From Candidatus Poseidoniaceae archaeon (GTDB lineage Archaea > Thermoplasmatota > Poseidoniia > Poseidoniales > Poseidoniaceae), in assembly GCA_013329295.1 (NCBI GenBank), contig DUKP01000027.1, forward strand, positions 1 through 26,072: a stretch of 26,072 nt of DNA, written 5' to 3'. The position numbers and the translations under genes are program-made. Positions 1-10,169 of this stretch are shown here, in pieces. The notes beneath the pieces are model-generated. The model did no database searches and had not been told where the DNA came from. It saw only the letters and a program-made list of their open reading frames with translations. Each line of letters opens with the position of its first letter. Position 1 is the stretch's first letter.

Positions 1-2638
1 GATGTTCTCCGCAGAAACTGCAGCAGAATTGGTTGCAGCAGGTTTAGACATGTCAACTGTAACTCCGAATGCAGACGGCGATGACAGCACCCACAAGTGG
101 TCTGAACTATCCGCAAACTGTCCAGATGCCGAAATTAATCTGGCATACCCAGATGCAGCATCCGGTACCTACGAATACTTCTTTGAAGCAATTCTACACG
201 AAGCAGAACAAGGATTCAGATCCGGCCAACAATCCAGTGACGACAACGTTCTAGTTAATGCGCTAATTGGTGACGAGACCGCAATCGGTTACTTTGGCTA
301 CGCTTACTACCAAGAGAACCTAGCAACCTTGACTGCAGCTGCAGTACAAAATGATGCAGGTAACATGATTGCTCCAAGTGGCTCAACAGTTGCCGATGGA
401 ACCTACAACCCGCTATCAAGACCTCTATTCATGAACCTACTAGCTGAAGACGCATCGCTTGCAAACACAGTACCATTCCTACAGTTTGGACTTGGTGATG
501 GTGGCGACCTACTAGTTAATTCAGTAGGATATGTCCCGATTCCAGCCGATATTCAGGCAACTATGGAAGCAAGACTAGCAGGAACACAACCAGTAATCTG
601 CGGTCCAGCAGGCTCAATCAGCATCGCAGGTTCCTCCACTGTTCTACCACTTGCTGAGGCATGGGCAGAACAATACACCGAAGAGTGTAGCGATGTTACA
701 ATTACAGTAGAATCCGGCGGTTCATCCTCCGGTGCAGGCAGAGTTTGTGCAAACTCTGCCAAGGGTACACCAGTAGACATCGGCGACATGTCCAGAGACT
801 GGAAGGCAACCGAAGCAAACCGACAAGCAAACGGTTTCGTTCTTGACTGTTTAGTTGGTGACAGCAGCAGAGATGTTGCCCAATTCCAAGTTGCAATTGA
901 TGGGCTATCCGTTGTAATGAAGAAGGGCGGCGCTGCTGAAACCTGTGTAAACGGAATGGGCGGTCTAACTCCTGACCAACTACGCTGGATGTTCTCCGCA
1001 GAAACTGCAGCAGAATTGGTTGCAGCAGGTTTAGACATGTCAACTGTCACCCCTAACGGCGACAACGACGACAGCACCCACAAGTGGTCCGAACTATCTG
1101 CAAACTGCCCAGATGCTGAGATAAATCTAGCATACCCAGATGCAGCATCCGGTACCTACGAATACTTCTTTGAAGCGATTCTACACGAGGCACCTCAAGG
1201 ATTCAGATCTGGACAACAATCCAGTGACGACAACGTTCTAGTTAATGCGCTAATCGGTGACGAGACCGCAATCGGTTACTTTGGCTACGCTTACTACCAA
1301 GAGAACCTAGCAACACTAACTGCTGCTCCAGTTCAAAATGATGCAGGTAACATGGTTGCTCCTGATGCAACAACAGTTAGAGACGGCTCTTACAACCCAT
1401 TATCCAGACCTCTGTTTATGAATCTGCTAATCGATGCAGCTTCACTTGAAAACACGCTACCATTCATGGCGTATGGACTGTTCACTGAAATGGGCCAAGA
1501 CAAGGTTGGAGAAGTAGGATATGTTAGCCTAAACGACAACCAAGAAGCTCAGATGTTCCTCAGCAGATATGCATACTTGAAGGGAATGACCGCAGGCGGC
1601 AATTCAGATATCTTTGACGACGCATTCTGTAGCGGCGCACAAAGCATCTCAATCGCAGGTTCCTCAACGGTTCTACCACTTGCAGAAGCCTGGGCTGAAG
1701 CGTACACCGAAATTTGTGGCGATACAACAATCACTGTAGAATCCGGTGGGTCATCCTCAGGTGCAGGTAGAGTTTGTGCTAACTCAGCAAAGGGCTCCCA
1801 AGTAGACATTGGAGACATGTCTAGGGACTGGAAGGCCACAGAGACACAAGATGGCGTTGACGCAAACGGACAAGTTGAGTGCGCAGTTGGTGACACTTCA
1901 ATCACTGTAACCCAACTTGTAGTTGCTGTTGACGGTTTGTCCGTGGTTACCAAGAAAGGCGGCGCAGCTGATATGTGTATTCAACAAATGGGTGGACTTA
2001 CAGTTGCGCAACTGCGCTGGATCTTCTCTGCTGAAACTGCAGCAGAATTGACTACAGCAGGCCTTGACATGTCATCGGTAACACCAAACGGAGACAACGA
2101 TGACAGCACCCATAAGTGGTCTGAGCTAAACGCAAACTGTCCAGACGCAGAAATTGTTCTTGCTTATCCAGACGCAGCGTCTGGCACCTACGAATACTTC
2201 TTTGAGTCAATACTTGACGAAGCATCCCAAGGATTCAGAGCAGGAACTCAATCTTCTGACGACAATGTACTGGTAAACACTCTAAACGGTGATGATACTG
2301 CTATCGGTTACTTTGGCTTCGCATACTATGCGGAAAACCAAGCAACTCTATCGGCCGCAGGCGTTGCTAACGACCATGTATATGGTATGGGCGACACCAC
2401 CGAAACTGCAGTAATACCAGATGCAGGCACAGTAAGAGACGGATCATATGCACCACTATCTAGGCCACTATTCATGAATGTCAACAACGATGTTTGGGAC
2501 GAAGTTTCGGCTTTCCTAACCTGGGCTTACTCAGGAGACGGAACCGCTGAGATTTCTGAAGTAGGATACGTTCCACTAGATGACGCAACATGGCAAGAGA
2601 TGTGGCGCAGAATTTCCGCTGAAGGCGACTTTAGCTGA
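1..2638 (+). repeat. Tandem PstS-domain coding repeat, unit about 1.0 kb
   Basis: The first two copies are offset by exactly 987 bases over long stretches. Bases 1-60 equal 988-1047, 143-189 equal 1130-1176, and 269-327 equal 1256-1314 without a mismatch. The next copy is offset by about 1029-1032 bases (IAGSS motif at 623 and 1652; FSAET block at 989 and 2021) and is clearly more diverged at DNA level while conserving protein motifs. The pattern points to a recent duplication or gene conversion between copies one and two. Assemblies could collapse or expand this repeat. Confidence 0.92.
2..2638 (+). CDS. pstS: Multi-domain phosphate-binding protein PstS (at least three tandem domains), 5' partial
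   Basis: Substrate-binding component of a phosphate ABC transporter, exported and acting outside the membrane. The reading frame is open at the left edge. The first ATG (nt 2) lies inside a repeat, at the residue that follows RW in the next copy, so it is not a real start. Visible are a C-terminal part of one PstS domain (residues 1 to about 200), a full domain from about 204 to 545, and a third from about 548 to 878. Each full domain begins SISIAGSSTVLPLAEAWAE, followed by VESGGSSSGAGRVCANS and DIGDMSRDWKATE; all three copies share ASGTYEYFFE and the segment with DNVLVN and AIGYFG. Full domains share several cysteines, which would suit disulfides outside the cell. Usual PstS is about 300-400 residues with one domain. 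The permease gene pstC follows after 158 bases, supporting phosphate as ligand. The number of upstream domains and any anchor cannot be seen. Confidence 0.93.
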   Translation: MFSAETAAELVAAGLDMSTVTPNADGDDSTHKWSELSANCPDAEINLAYPDAASGTYEYFFEAILHEAEQGFRSGQQSSDDNVLVNALIGDETAIGYFGYAYYQENLATLTAAAVQNDAGNMIAPSGSTVADGTYNPLSRPLFMNLLAEDASLANTVPFLQFGLGDGGDLLVNSVGYVPIPADIQATMEARLAGTQPVICGPAGSISIAGSSTVLPLAEAWAEQYTEECSDVTITVESGGSSSGAGRVCANSAKGTPVDIGDMSRDWKATEANRQANGFVLDCLVGDSSRDVAQFQVAIDGLSVVMKKGGAAETCVNGMGGLTPDQLRWMFSAETAAELVAAGLDMSTVTPNGDNDDSTHKWSELSANCPDAEINLAYPDAASGTYEYFFEAILHEAPQGFRSGQQSSDDNVLVNALIGDETAIGYFGYAYYQENLATLTAAPVQNDAGNMVAPDATTVRDGSYNPLSRPLFMNLLIDAASLENTLPFMAYGLFTEMGQDKVGEVGYVSLNDNQEAQMFLSRYAYLKGMTAGGNSDIFDDAFCSGAQSISIAGSSTVLPLAEAWAEAYTEICGDTTITVESGGSSSGAGRVCANSAKGSQVDIGDMSRDWKATETQDGVDANGQVECAVGDTSITVTQLVVAVDGLSVVTKKGGAADMCIQQMGGLTVAQLRWIFSAETAAELTTAGLDMSSVTPNGDNDDSTHKWSELNANCPDAEIVLAYPDAASGTYEYFFESILDEASQGFRAGTQSSDDNVLVNTLNGDDTAIGYFGFAYYAENQATLSAAGVANDHVYGMGDTTETAVIPDAGTVRDGSYAPLSRPLFMNVNNDVWDEVSAFLTWAYSGDGTAEISEVGYVPLDDATWQEMWRRISAEGDFS

Positions 2639-2666
2639 GTGATATCTAACATAAACCCTCCGAACT

Positions 2667-2697
2667 AAGTGTGGAGGGGAGCAATCCCCTCCCACTT
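2667..2697 (+). terminator. Stable hairpin between pstS and pstC (terminator or attenuator-like)
   Basis: A 13-pair stem with one bulged T: bases 2667-2680 pair with 2685-2697 around a GCAA tetraloop. No T-run follows. A CCCTCC block at 2656-2661 could pair instead with GGAGGG at 2673-2678, giving a mutually exclusive alternative fold. It may end or process the pstS transcript so that the binding protein is made in excess over the permeases, as is common in Pst operons; that role is inferred. Confidence 0.6.
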
Positions 2698-2702
2698 GGC
2701 CC

Positions 2703-2724
2703 AACTATATAGCAATATATAGTT
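2703..2724 (+). promoter_or_regulatory. A/T palindrome upstream of pstC (TATA box and/or operator)
   Basis: A perfect 9-base inverted repeat (AACTATATA and TATATAGTT) separated by GCAA. It could serve as a TATA element for a pstC promoter, giving a leader of roughly 60 bases that carries the ribosome site at 2785, or as a dimeric regulator site. The ten bases ACTATATAGC recur upstream of the second pstS gene at 13762. Confidence 0.5.
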
Positions 2725-2784
2725 TATTTAGGAACATAAAAGAGTCCGATAGCATTACGACATCACAACACAACGCAGGATGTT

Positions 2785-2789
2785 GGAGG
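2785..2789 (+). promoter_or_regulatory. Ribosome binding site of pstC
   Basis: GGAGG lies 7 bases before the ATG at 2797 and fixes that start. The same GGAGG spacing is seen before the TTG of pstA (5241-5245). Confidence 0.8.
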
Positions 2790-2796
2790 ATGAATC

Positions 2797-5256
2797 ATGC
2801 GTTGGCGAGGCAGGATAGAAGAAAGCGCTCCAGGAATTGTCCTATTTGCCCTTGCTGCTACCGTGGTAATGATCACTGCCGGTATTGTATTCGTATTATT
2901 TGAATCCGGTTCGAAATTCTATCGAGGGTTTGCTTGCGGTGCCGATTCGTTCACCCCGCCTCAGGATTGGGATGAAGATTTGAAAGCAAGTATCAAAGAT
3001 GCTGCGATATATGATGATGGGAAAATATCTGATCCTTTGTGGCTTGATTCTTTTTGTATAGTTGATTGGGATATGGAACACATGGTCGTTCTATCAGACC
3101 CAATGATAGATACCTACGGTTGGGACCCTAGTAGCGAAACCTATACAGACGATAGCGATAGAGAAGGCAGTGCTTTTCAACTTGCTGATGGGACAATAAT
3201 CGTTGGACCAAGATTAGATTCAGATCGTTCATATTTATCAGAATACTTTGATCAAAACCCGGAACATTGGGATGACGAGTATCCAAAAATACCATTACAA
3301 TACATAGCAGATAATGAAAATGCTCTGATATTACACAAACAAGACCCTGAACTTGCCCGTGAATGGTGGGTGACGGTTTGGGTTGGTGATGATAGTGCGA
3401 GACTTAGTATGGAAGATTATCAAGTGCTGCTGCCTTATTATGAAAATAACACCGAATACAACAAGAACGATGAAATAAATATCAATCAAGTAACGTTATG
3501 CCATAACGAAGGGCAACCAATACTCCAACAACTCGAGGATGAATTTGTTACCCGCGGTGTGGAGAAATCTAGTAACGGATGTTTCACCATTGAACAGTAT
3601 TCATTTTTTGATTATCAAGGAGAATCAATTTCACGTTTTAGTTCAGCATCATATAATTTTTCAAACGAGGTGACTTCGTACATTTTTACCTCCGATTTCA
3701 CAACAGGCGGTAATAATTCACATCAAGACTTACTGGATAATTTGAGGGAGCTGGACATCAAGGATTTGCCGTTTGATTACGATAATGATGGTGTAGCAAA
3801 TGAGCAAGTTGACGGAGCAGGTAAACTTCTGGATAATGATATCGATGGCGATGGTATAACAAATAATATTGACGAAGATATCGACAGTGATGGATTGCCC
3901 AATGCTTACGATCCAAACCCATACACTCCCGATAGAGATTACTTTGGTCTGTTGTTAGGAGTAATCACCATCCTTGTCGTAGGACTAACAATTTTTTCTC
4001 CTCGCTGGTTAGTTAATATCCCAGTTGAACGAATAGACTTGATAGTGCCAGTATTAAGAACAAATTTTGCATTTTTGGCAACTATAAGTACCATGTCTAT
4101 GTTAGTTCCACCTAGTTTGTCAATCATTCTTTTAGTCTCTGCATTAAGCTTCATATTGACATTTTTTGGCTGGAAATTAGATGGAAAGTTACCCTATTCC
4201 ACTTTAACTCTAGGGATATTCTCACTTATCATCTCATTCACAAACTTTTATTTCATTCAAATAGGGCATACCATTGCGCTTTGCGTAGCAGTGTTAATGT
4301 TTACCAAAGTAATCAATGACTCTAGGAATCAATCCGGTAGTAACAAGTTTGCAATCGTTGACTCAGATAGTAGACTAGCAATGAATATTGCAGTGATAGT
4401 AACTATTCTGTTGATGTATTTGGATGTAGTTGCTCGAGTCAATGGTTCACTAGGAGAATTTTTCACGCAAACATGGTGGAAGACAGACATAACAACAGTT
4501 GGCCTAGTAACTGTAGATTCCAACCTCCATATGGGGGTAAATTCATTGCTGCAAACAACTTTGCAAGTTGCATTAGGCGCATTGGTTATAGCCATTCCCG
4601 TAGGACTTGGGACAGCCATATTTTTGTCAGAATATGCCAGCCCTAGAGTTGCAAACATTGTCAAACCGATCCTTGAACTATTAGCAGGCATCCCCTCAGT
4701 AGTTTACGGGTTTTTTGCTTTCGTAGTCATCGCTCCAATAGTGGTTGACATAGGCACATCATTTCTTGAACGTGGGTGGATTTCGCAAGAACCCCAACTA
4801 TTCAATCCTCTAAACGGAGCAATTGTAGTGGGAATAATGATTACTCCCCTGATTGCTTCATTATCTGAAGATGCTTTGAGAGCGGTGCCAGACAATTTGA
4901 GACAGGCGTCTTATGCTCTAGGTGCAACACCCACCGAAACAACGGCAAGGGTAACAATTCCATCAGCTCTCTCTGGTATATTGGCATCAATTATTCTCGC
5001 TTTATCAAGAGCAATAGGTGAGACGATGGCCGTGACATTGTCTGTGGGGACATTAGCTGTTTACTCAGATAACATGTTTAGGTCTGCTCAAACAATGACT
5101 GCATATATTGCTCAACGAATCGGGGGCGAATTACCGATTGGTACGACACCATATTATTCATTATTCGCAGTAGGATTATACCTATTCGTCATTACATTAT
5201 CATTAAACATGGTCGGACACAAGATAATGACTCGTTTTAGGGAGGAATACGATTGA
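2797..5256 (+). CDS. pstC: Phosphate ABC transporter permease PstC with large extracytoplasmic calcium-repeat domain
   Basis: One of the two membrane subunits forming the phosphate channel. A first membrane segment (about residues 12-38) leads to an outside domain of some 330 residues that I do not recognise. It ends in Asp-rich calcium-binding-type repeats at about 327-375 (DNDG, DIDGDG, DIDSDG), as in thrombospondin type 3 repeats. A second membrane segment at about 382-400 and several further helices precede the normal PstC core, which starts near residue 545. The core shows IFLSEYASPR, LLAGIPSVVYGFFAF and the EAA loop around residue 691 (EDALRAVPDNLRQASYALGA), which contacts the ATPase. 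Normal PstC is about 300 residues, so more than 500 are additional. The stop overlaps the pstA start, so the two are translationally coupled. Family call is firm; the outer domain is not assigned. Confidence 0.92.
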   Translation: MRWRGRIEESAPGIVLFALAATVVMITAGIVFVLFESGSKFYRGFACGADSFTPPQDWDEDLKASIKDAAIYDDGKISDPLWLDSFCIVDWDMEHMVVLSDPMIDTYGWDPSSETYTDDSDREGSAFQLADGTIIVGPRLDSDRSYLSEYFDQNPEHWDDEYPKIPLQYIADNENALILHKQDPELAREWWVTVWVGDDSARLSMEDYQVLLPYYENNTEYNKNDEININQVTLCHNEGQPILQQLEDEFVTRGVEKSSNGCFTIEQYSFFDYQGESISRFSSASYNFSNEVTSYIFTSDFTTGGNNSHQDLLDNLRELDIKDLPFDYDNDGVANEQVDGAGKLLDNDIDGDGITNNIDEDIDSDGLPNAYDPNPYTPDRDYFGLLLGVITILVVGLTIFSPRWLVNIPVERIDLIVPVLRTNFAFLATISTMSMLVPPSLSIILLVSALSFILTFFGWKLDGKLPYSTLTLGIFSLIISFTNFYFIQIGHTIALCVAVLMFTKVINDSRNQSGSNKFAIVDSDSRLAMNIAVIVTILLMYLDVVARVNGSLGEFFTQTWWKTDITTVGLVTVDSNLHMGVNSLLQTTLQVALGALVIAIPVGLGTAIFLSEYASPRVANIVKPILELLAGIPSVVYGFFAFVVIAPIVVDIGTSFLERGWISQEPQLFNPLNGAIVVGIMITPLIASLSEDALRAVPDNLRQASYALGATPTETTARVTIPSALSGILASIILALSRAIGETMAVTLSVGTLAVYSDNMFRSAQTMTAYIAQRIGGELPIGTTPYYSLFAVGLYLFVITLSLNMVGHKIMTRFREEYD

Positions 5257-8200
5257 AAGAACGACCGAGCGATTACAATGGCCTTTTTGGCACATCCCTG
5301 CTTCCACAACGCTCCCTAAAGCGCCGTTATGCAACCGCTAAAATTGGCAAATCCGTGTTTATTTCAATTGCTTTAGTTTGCGGTTTAGCTCTTGTTACTC
5401 TATTGACACAAATCACAGAGGAGGCATTTGTTCCTGAACAAGAAATTGAAGTTGATGGGATAAGAGAAGGCAGTAAACCAGTTGCCCAAACACAACTCTC
5501 TTGGAAAGCGGAAAGTTGGAATCCTTCTTGGGAAGCATACAGCATAACAAGATGGTCAGATAGTTCTGGTAATACAGTAGAGTACAGAACCGACCAAATA
5601 CCGTCTGGTTTGTCAGTACCTAGCGATGCAACAGTTGAATACTTTGATGCAGACTTGCGCATTGATCGGTCGAATATCACTATAGAGGCAAAATGGGAAG
5701 AGACTCACTATGTTGCAACTCGAGACAATTACAACCCAAGTCCAATACTCTCTAACGGTGCTTTCACTGGTATAGAAAATGATACAGATATATTCACCAG
5801 CATAGATGGGCAATCTGTATGGGATCTAGACACTGACTTAGAGCGGGCGCTTTGTAATGAGGACTTAGCAGAGTATACTTACAAACCTGTTGAGCCATGG
5901 AAGGTTCTGGATATATTGCCCGGAATTAGTCAAGATACTAAGGAATACAGCACCGGAGAAGAAGAGCGAATCAACATCTTCAAGCGGCCAGAAGCACCTA
6001 CTCCTGGGATGGGAGATTATTGGGTCGATTCAGATGATGGAAGCCAATGGGTATGGAAAGGCCTACGCTGGGATTCCGCAGAGGGCGACGAATTCTTGAA
6101 CAGCGTACTAGACTTTTCAGATGATTACCCGCACGCTTTCAAAGATGGTAAATTATGGCTACATTATACACCAGTAACGCCAATTTTCCGCGGCGATGGG
6201 GATATTTGGCTCAACAGAAGCGCAATTGGAATAGGCGAATTTTCAGAAATAACAGTTGCTTCGATTTACAATCAAACAGATAGAGAATGGCGCCCACTAA
6301 ATGTGGAACAAATTCCAGAACAGATATTACGGCCCCAAGAATTCATTGGAACGTTTACCCCAGAATTCTGTACTAAGGCTGAAACATCAGCATACATCCT
6401 ATCGGCAGGTTTGACTGGTGAGGCAGTAGTAGGAGAATTCAAAAACGATGATGGCTATGAAATCCAACCATCAATTTTTACCAAAACCCGGTCAACTGAA
6501 TTCCGAGTAACTATTTCTAATACAGGCCACGATGTAGTGTATGTCAACCTAGTGGATGACCCAACAGGCCCATATTTCAGCACATCTAGCCGAATTGCTG
6601 CCCCTTCATTATCAAATGGCTTTTTAGGCGAATGGAATTACTTTGAGAGAGACTCACATATAACCCTAAAACCGTCAGGAGGGGTAACTACAAACTGGCT
6701 ATATATCAACCATACAATGAATTACACTGTTACCTATTCTCAAACATCAGGTCCTGCTAATGACGCTCTAGAAACCTCATACAGAGAGATCGGCGATTTT
6801 GCTCTCGGCTCTCCCGCAGATTGGTTCCAATTCCGATTTATTGATGATGATGATTTGGATAATGATGGAACAATCGATGTTTGTGATCTTGATATTGATG
6901 GCGATAATGACGAAAATCCAATAATCGGCCATCCAAAATATTGTCCAGAGGTTGGCCGATATGAGTTCGGCGGCCAACCAATGTCAATAGGTGAATGGAT
7001 ATCAGTAAACGATGCAGATGGCGATGGAGTTCATGATGAAGTAAAAGACAGAGACATAGACGGAGACGGTATTGCTAACTTGGTTCAAGGGCAAGGGATT
7101 TCTGCAGGAAAATTGTTTAATTATTCTAAAACCAATATTTCTTCAATACCTGTGGTTTGGCAAATTACTTCAGACCTATATTCTATAAAATGTTCAGAAT
7201 CATACAAACAAAATGACCCTCAATATGCAGACTTTGACTGCGATAAAGCCACTACTTTAGTATCAAATCAAATAATGGACTCCGAAGAATGGTGTGATAC
7301 AATCAGATATCTTGACCAGTTATCATGGCTGCAATATTGCGGAGCCTCAAATCGACTTGAGAGTGGCTTGGATATGTATGAAGAACGAGACCCTTATCTG
7401 CCGATGTTTGCTTACCTGGGATTGATCGGGATGTTTTTTGTCGTCAGATATCCAAATAGAGTTCTGCTATCCCTACGTTCAGGACTCATTAAAATAGGCT
7501 CAAAGGAACTCGATACTGGAACGAAAACACCATGGTCGTGGTTATCATTTTCTTCAGAAGTATTAAGCAGATTATTTGGTGTTCTAATTAGGTTACTTAT
7601 CTTCATCGGAGCATTGTTAATTTTCATTAGTACATTTAATGAAAACCAACCAGTATTATTGGTCCCGTTCTCATTCACAATTGGTGGTGCGGTATCCTTG
7701 ATGAGCTTCATCGCCCTAATCACTGCAATTTCAGATATTATTAAGATGCGTCCTGATGAAAATGTTCCTTTAGCAGACGGGCTGGTAGATTTCGGGGTGT
7801 TGGTGTTGAACGTAATCGTCTGGTATATTGCCCTTTCATGGATTTTAATCGAAGGATGGGTTGTAGGGGCGGTTCTATTATTGATGTCATTTGTCGGGGC
7901 TAAAAAGTTGGTAATTGCAGCACTACAATTGACTAGAACCAACAAGATTCAGGAAGATCGATTAGGATTAGTAATCAAGGGGCGAGACGGATGGATGACC
8001 GCAGCACTAGTGGTCATGGTGATAGCATTGTTTACCATTCCAATGAATATTCACATTCCATTTGTATGGTCAGACTACACGTCCTCAGAACCGTATAAAG
8101 CGGGTTTAAGGGCGGCATTTTGGGGTAGCGTCTATGTTGTTGGATACACGATGTTGTTTGCTATTCCTCTTTCAATTGGCGCAGCAATTTGGCTAGAAGA

Positions 8201-8945
8201 GTATGCGCCAAATAATTCGTTCAGAAGAGGAATTCAAGCTCTCATTACTAACCTTGCTGGAGTTCCAGCGATTGTATTCGGGTTATTTGGATTAGCCCTC
8301 TTTTTGACTGATAGAGGAATTGGTCTAGGGTTAGGAGGAACCGTGATGACCGCTGGTATGACAATGGCAACGATGGCAATGCCTACGATTGTAATCTCTT
8401 CACAAGAGGCACTCAGGGCAGTTCCACCATCGTTACGAAATGCAGCATTTGGTTTAGGCTGTACCAAATGGCAGGTGACTAAAGACCACGTATTGCCACA
8501 CGCAATGCCTGGTATGATGACTGGGACCATTTTAGCCATGTCACGAATTATGGGAGAGGCAGCGCCTCTTATCCTAGTTGGTGCAGTTGCTTCAGTATTT
8601 ACTGAACCAGACGCATTCTTTTACGTATCATATCAGTATACTCCATCGTTAGATGGATTTGCTAGTTGGTTCCCTGGTATTGAGCCTCACTTGCAAAACA
8701 TTCCATTATGGGCTGACCGAGGCCCAATGTCTGCAGATCCGGCAGAATATGTCGGGCCAGACTCTAATGATAGAGGATTTTACACCGTATTACCAGTTCA
8801 AGTATATCGCTGGACAGATATGCCAAAAATAGGCTTTAAGGTCGCAGCTGCTGGTGCTTCAATCGTGTTGTTAGGTACTTTAGTTATTGTTAACTCAGCA
8901 GCAATTTTACTCCGTGCACACTTTAGGAGGTATTCAAGCACATGA
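5253..8945 (+). CDS. pstA: Phosphate ABC transporter permease PstA with giant extracytoplasmic domain
   Basis: Second channel subunit of the Pst transporter. The TTG start at 5253 overlaps the pstC stop by 4 bases and has GGAGG 7 bases upstream. A first membrane helix (about residues 32-50) is followed by an outside region of about 650 residues. Within it, two clusters of Asp-rich calcium-type repeats occur at about 531-611 ([18 protein letters not shown], then DADGDG and DIDGDG). Membrane helices resume near residue 716, and an extra multi-helix block runs to about 940. The PstA core then shows [25 protein letters not shown] and the EAA loop near 1052 ([18 protein letters not shown]), plus [15 protein letters not shown]. 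At 1230 residues it is about four times the usual length. The domain layout parallels PstC, suggesting the two outer domains work together, perhaps docking the multi-domain PstS; that is inference. Confidence 0.92.
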   Translation: MKERPSDYNGLFGTSLLPQRSLKRRYATAKIGKSVFISIALVCGLALVTLLTQITEEAFVPEQEIEVDGIREGSKPVAQTQLSWKAESWNPSWEAYSITRWSDSSGNTVEYRTDQIPSGLSVPSDATVEYFDADLRIDRSNITIEAKWEETHYVATRDNYNPSPILSNGAFTGIENDTDIFTSIDGQSVWDLDTDLERALCNEDLAEYTYKPVEPWKVLDILPGISQDTKEYSTGEEERINIFKRPEAPTPGMGDYWVDSDDGSQWVWKGLRWDSAEGDEFLNSVLDFSDDYPHAFKDGKLWLHYTPVTPIFRGDGDIWLNRSAIGIGEFSEITVASIYNQTDREWRPLNVEQIPEQILRPQEFIGTFTPEFCTKAETSAYILSAGLTGEAVVGEFKNDDGYEIQPSIFTKTRSTEFRVTISNTGHDVVYVNLVDDPTGPYFSTSSRIAAPSLSNGFLGEWNYFERDSHITLKPSGGVTTNWLYINHTMNYTVTYSQTSGPANDALETSYREIGDFALGSPADWFQFRFIDDDDLDNDGTIDVCDLDIDGDNDENPIIGHPKYCPEVGRYEFGGQPMSIGEWISVNDADGDGVHDEVKDRDIDGDGIANLVQGQGISAGKLFNYSKTNISSIPVVWQITSDLYSIKCSESYKQNDPQYADFDCDKATTLVSNQIMDSEEWCDTIRYLDQLSWLQYCGASNRLESGLDMYEERDPYLPMFAYLGLIGMFFVVRYPNRVLLSLRSGLIKIGSKELDTGTKTPWSWLSFSSEVLSRLFGVLIRLLIFIGALLIFISTFNENQPVLLVPFSFTIGGAVSLMSFIALITAISDIIKMRPDENVPLADGLVDFGVLVLNVIVWYIALSWILIEGWVVGAVLLLMSFVGAKKLVIAALQLTRTNKIQEDRLGLVIKGRDGWMTAALVVMVIALFTIPMNIHIPFVWSDYTSSEPYKAGLRAAFWGSVYVVGYTMLFAIPLSIGAAIWLEEYAPNNSFRRGIQALITNLAGVPAIVFGLFGLALFLTDRGIGLGLGGTVMTAGMTMATMAMPTIVISSQEALRAVPPSLRNAAFGLGCTKWQVTKDHVLPHAMPGMMTGTILAMSRIMGEAAPLILVGAVASVFTEPDAFFYVSYQYTPSLDGFASWFPGIEPHLQNIPLWADRGPMSADPAEYVGPDSNDRGFYTVLPVQVYRWTDMPKIGFKVAAAGASIVLLGTLVIVNSAAILLRAHFRRYSST

Positions 8946-10057
8946 CGAAAAAACAAGAAAAAACAGAAGATGAAGAAGTCGTTGAAGAGACTGAGGTTAG
9001 TGATACCCACGAGTCTTTACTTGAGACACTGCAAGAGCTGATGGCGGCCGACGGGGAAATTTCTGACGAGGAGGAACAACTATTCGATCAACTAAAACAA
9101 CTGCTTTCTAGCGATTCGGAACAGCCCAAAAAATCTCAAATCAGAGGTATCTTAACTTCAATGTCTAAGGTTGATGGCAAAGCAGATCTTGAGGAATCTA
9201 CAATCATCAAAGAATATTTAGCATCATTACCGGATGAAATTAGCAATGATTCAGATATCCATGAAGAAATACCAGATTCAACCAGAGATTTAGAAATCGA
9301 TGGCGATGCTCATATGTGGATTCGGGACTTGGATTTACACTATGGTAACGCCCAAGCGATTTACAATGTATCCATCCCATTCAAACGTAACTCAGTGACA
9401 GCTTTAATCGGTCCTTCAGGTTGCGGTAAGTCTACTTTATTGCGTTGTTTAAACCGAATGAATGATCTAATCCCTATTTGTAAAGTGGATGGTTCAATCG
9501 AACTCGACGGCGAGGAAATAATGGGGCGCGGTGCAGATTTGGTTACTATCCGACGAAGAGTTGGTATGGTATTTCAAAAGCCAAACCCATTCCCTAAATC
9601 AATTTACGATAACGTCGCATACGGCGTTAGACTTCACTACACTCCAAGTAGGAGGGAGTTGGATAAAATAGTCGAAGAGTCGTTGCGACGGGCGGCAATT
9701 TGGGACGAAGTAAACGACCGACTTCACGAGTTGGGAACCAGTCTATCTGGCGGACAACAACAACGACTTTGTATTGCTAGAACAATTGCAGTTGAACCTG
9801 AAGTGATTCTTATGGACGAACCTTGTTCAGCATTAGATCCTATTGCTACCGCAAAAATTGAAGAATTAATTTTAGAACTGAAAAAACATTTCACAGTGGT
9901 AATTGTTACTCATTCTATGAGTCAAGCTCAACGTGTGAGTGACTATACCGGTTTCATGTACCTAGGTAGACTAGTTGAGTTTGACAAGACCTCGAAAATC
10001 TTTGGTGACCCCTCAAAAGAATTGACTGCGAGGTATATTTCAGGAAGATTTGGTTGA
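8942..10057 (+). CDS. pstB: Phosphate ABC transporter ATPase PstB with N-terminal TerB-like extension
   Basis: Cytoplasmic ATPase driving phosphate import. ATG overlaps the pstA stop (ATGA); GGAGG lies 11 bases upstream. All ABC motifs are intact: Walker [10 protein letters not shown] at about residue 157, Q-loop [11 protein letters not shown], signature [14 protein letters not shown] at 268, Walker [13 protein letters not shown] at 288, and the H-loop His near 324. The Q-loop and length of the core are typical of PstB. Unusual is an acidic, helical N-terminal stretch of about 115 residues with two similar motifs ([15 protein letters not shown] and [13 protein letters not shown]) like those of TerB-type domains. 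Standard PstB is about 250-280 residues and lacks it. No phoU follows; the extension may take a regulatory or metal-sensing role, which is speculative. Confidence 0.94.
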   Translation: MTKKQEKTEDEEVVEETEVSDTHESLLETLQELMAADGEISDEEEQLFDQLKQLLSSDSEQPKKSQIRGILTSMSKVDGKADLEESTIIKEYLASLPDEISNDSDIHEEIPDSTRDLEIDGDAHMWIRDLDLHYGNAQAIYNVSIPFKRNSVTALIGPSGCGKSTLLRCLNRMNDLIPICKVDGSIELDGEEIMGRGADLVTIRRRVGMVFQKPNPFPKSIYDNVAYGVRLHYTPSRRELDKIVEESLRRAAIWDEVNDRLHELGTSLSGGQQQRLCIARTIAVEPEVILMDEPCSALDPIATAKIEELILELKKHFTVVIVTHSMSQAQRVSDYTGFMYLGRLVEFDKTSKIFGDPSKELTARYISGRFG

Positions 10058-10073
10058 TATATATCTTATATAC
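10058..10073 (+). promoter_or_regulatory. A/T-rich promoter-like block upstream of the phosphoesterase gene
   Basis: A run of TATA-like sequence (GATATATATC then TTATATAC) directly after the pstB stop. It could be the TATA element for the phosphoesterase-glycosyltransferase pair, which begins about 100 bases downstream. No clear pstB terminator hairpin is visible. Confidence 0.35.
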
Positions 10074-10169
10074 TACGATTTACTTTCTATGGGGTGAGAT
10101 ATAGTATTCTCCTCGACTAGCCCAATCGGGGCGCTATTTCTGTTACAAGAGGTCACACACTATCGAACA

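Noticed and set aside
553..1083. Long minus-strand frame opposite pstS, with a related one at 1549-1953
   Set aside because: They lie within the repeated PstS domains and look similar to each other only because the plus-strand code is repeated. No ribosome site or known family is visible.
7412..7945. Minus-strand frame of 177 residues opposite pstA
   Set aside because: It is antisense to membrane helices of PstA and has low-complexity composition with no ribosome site.
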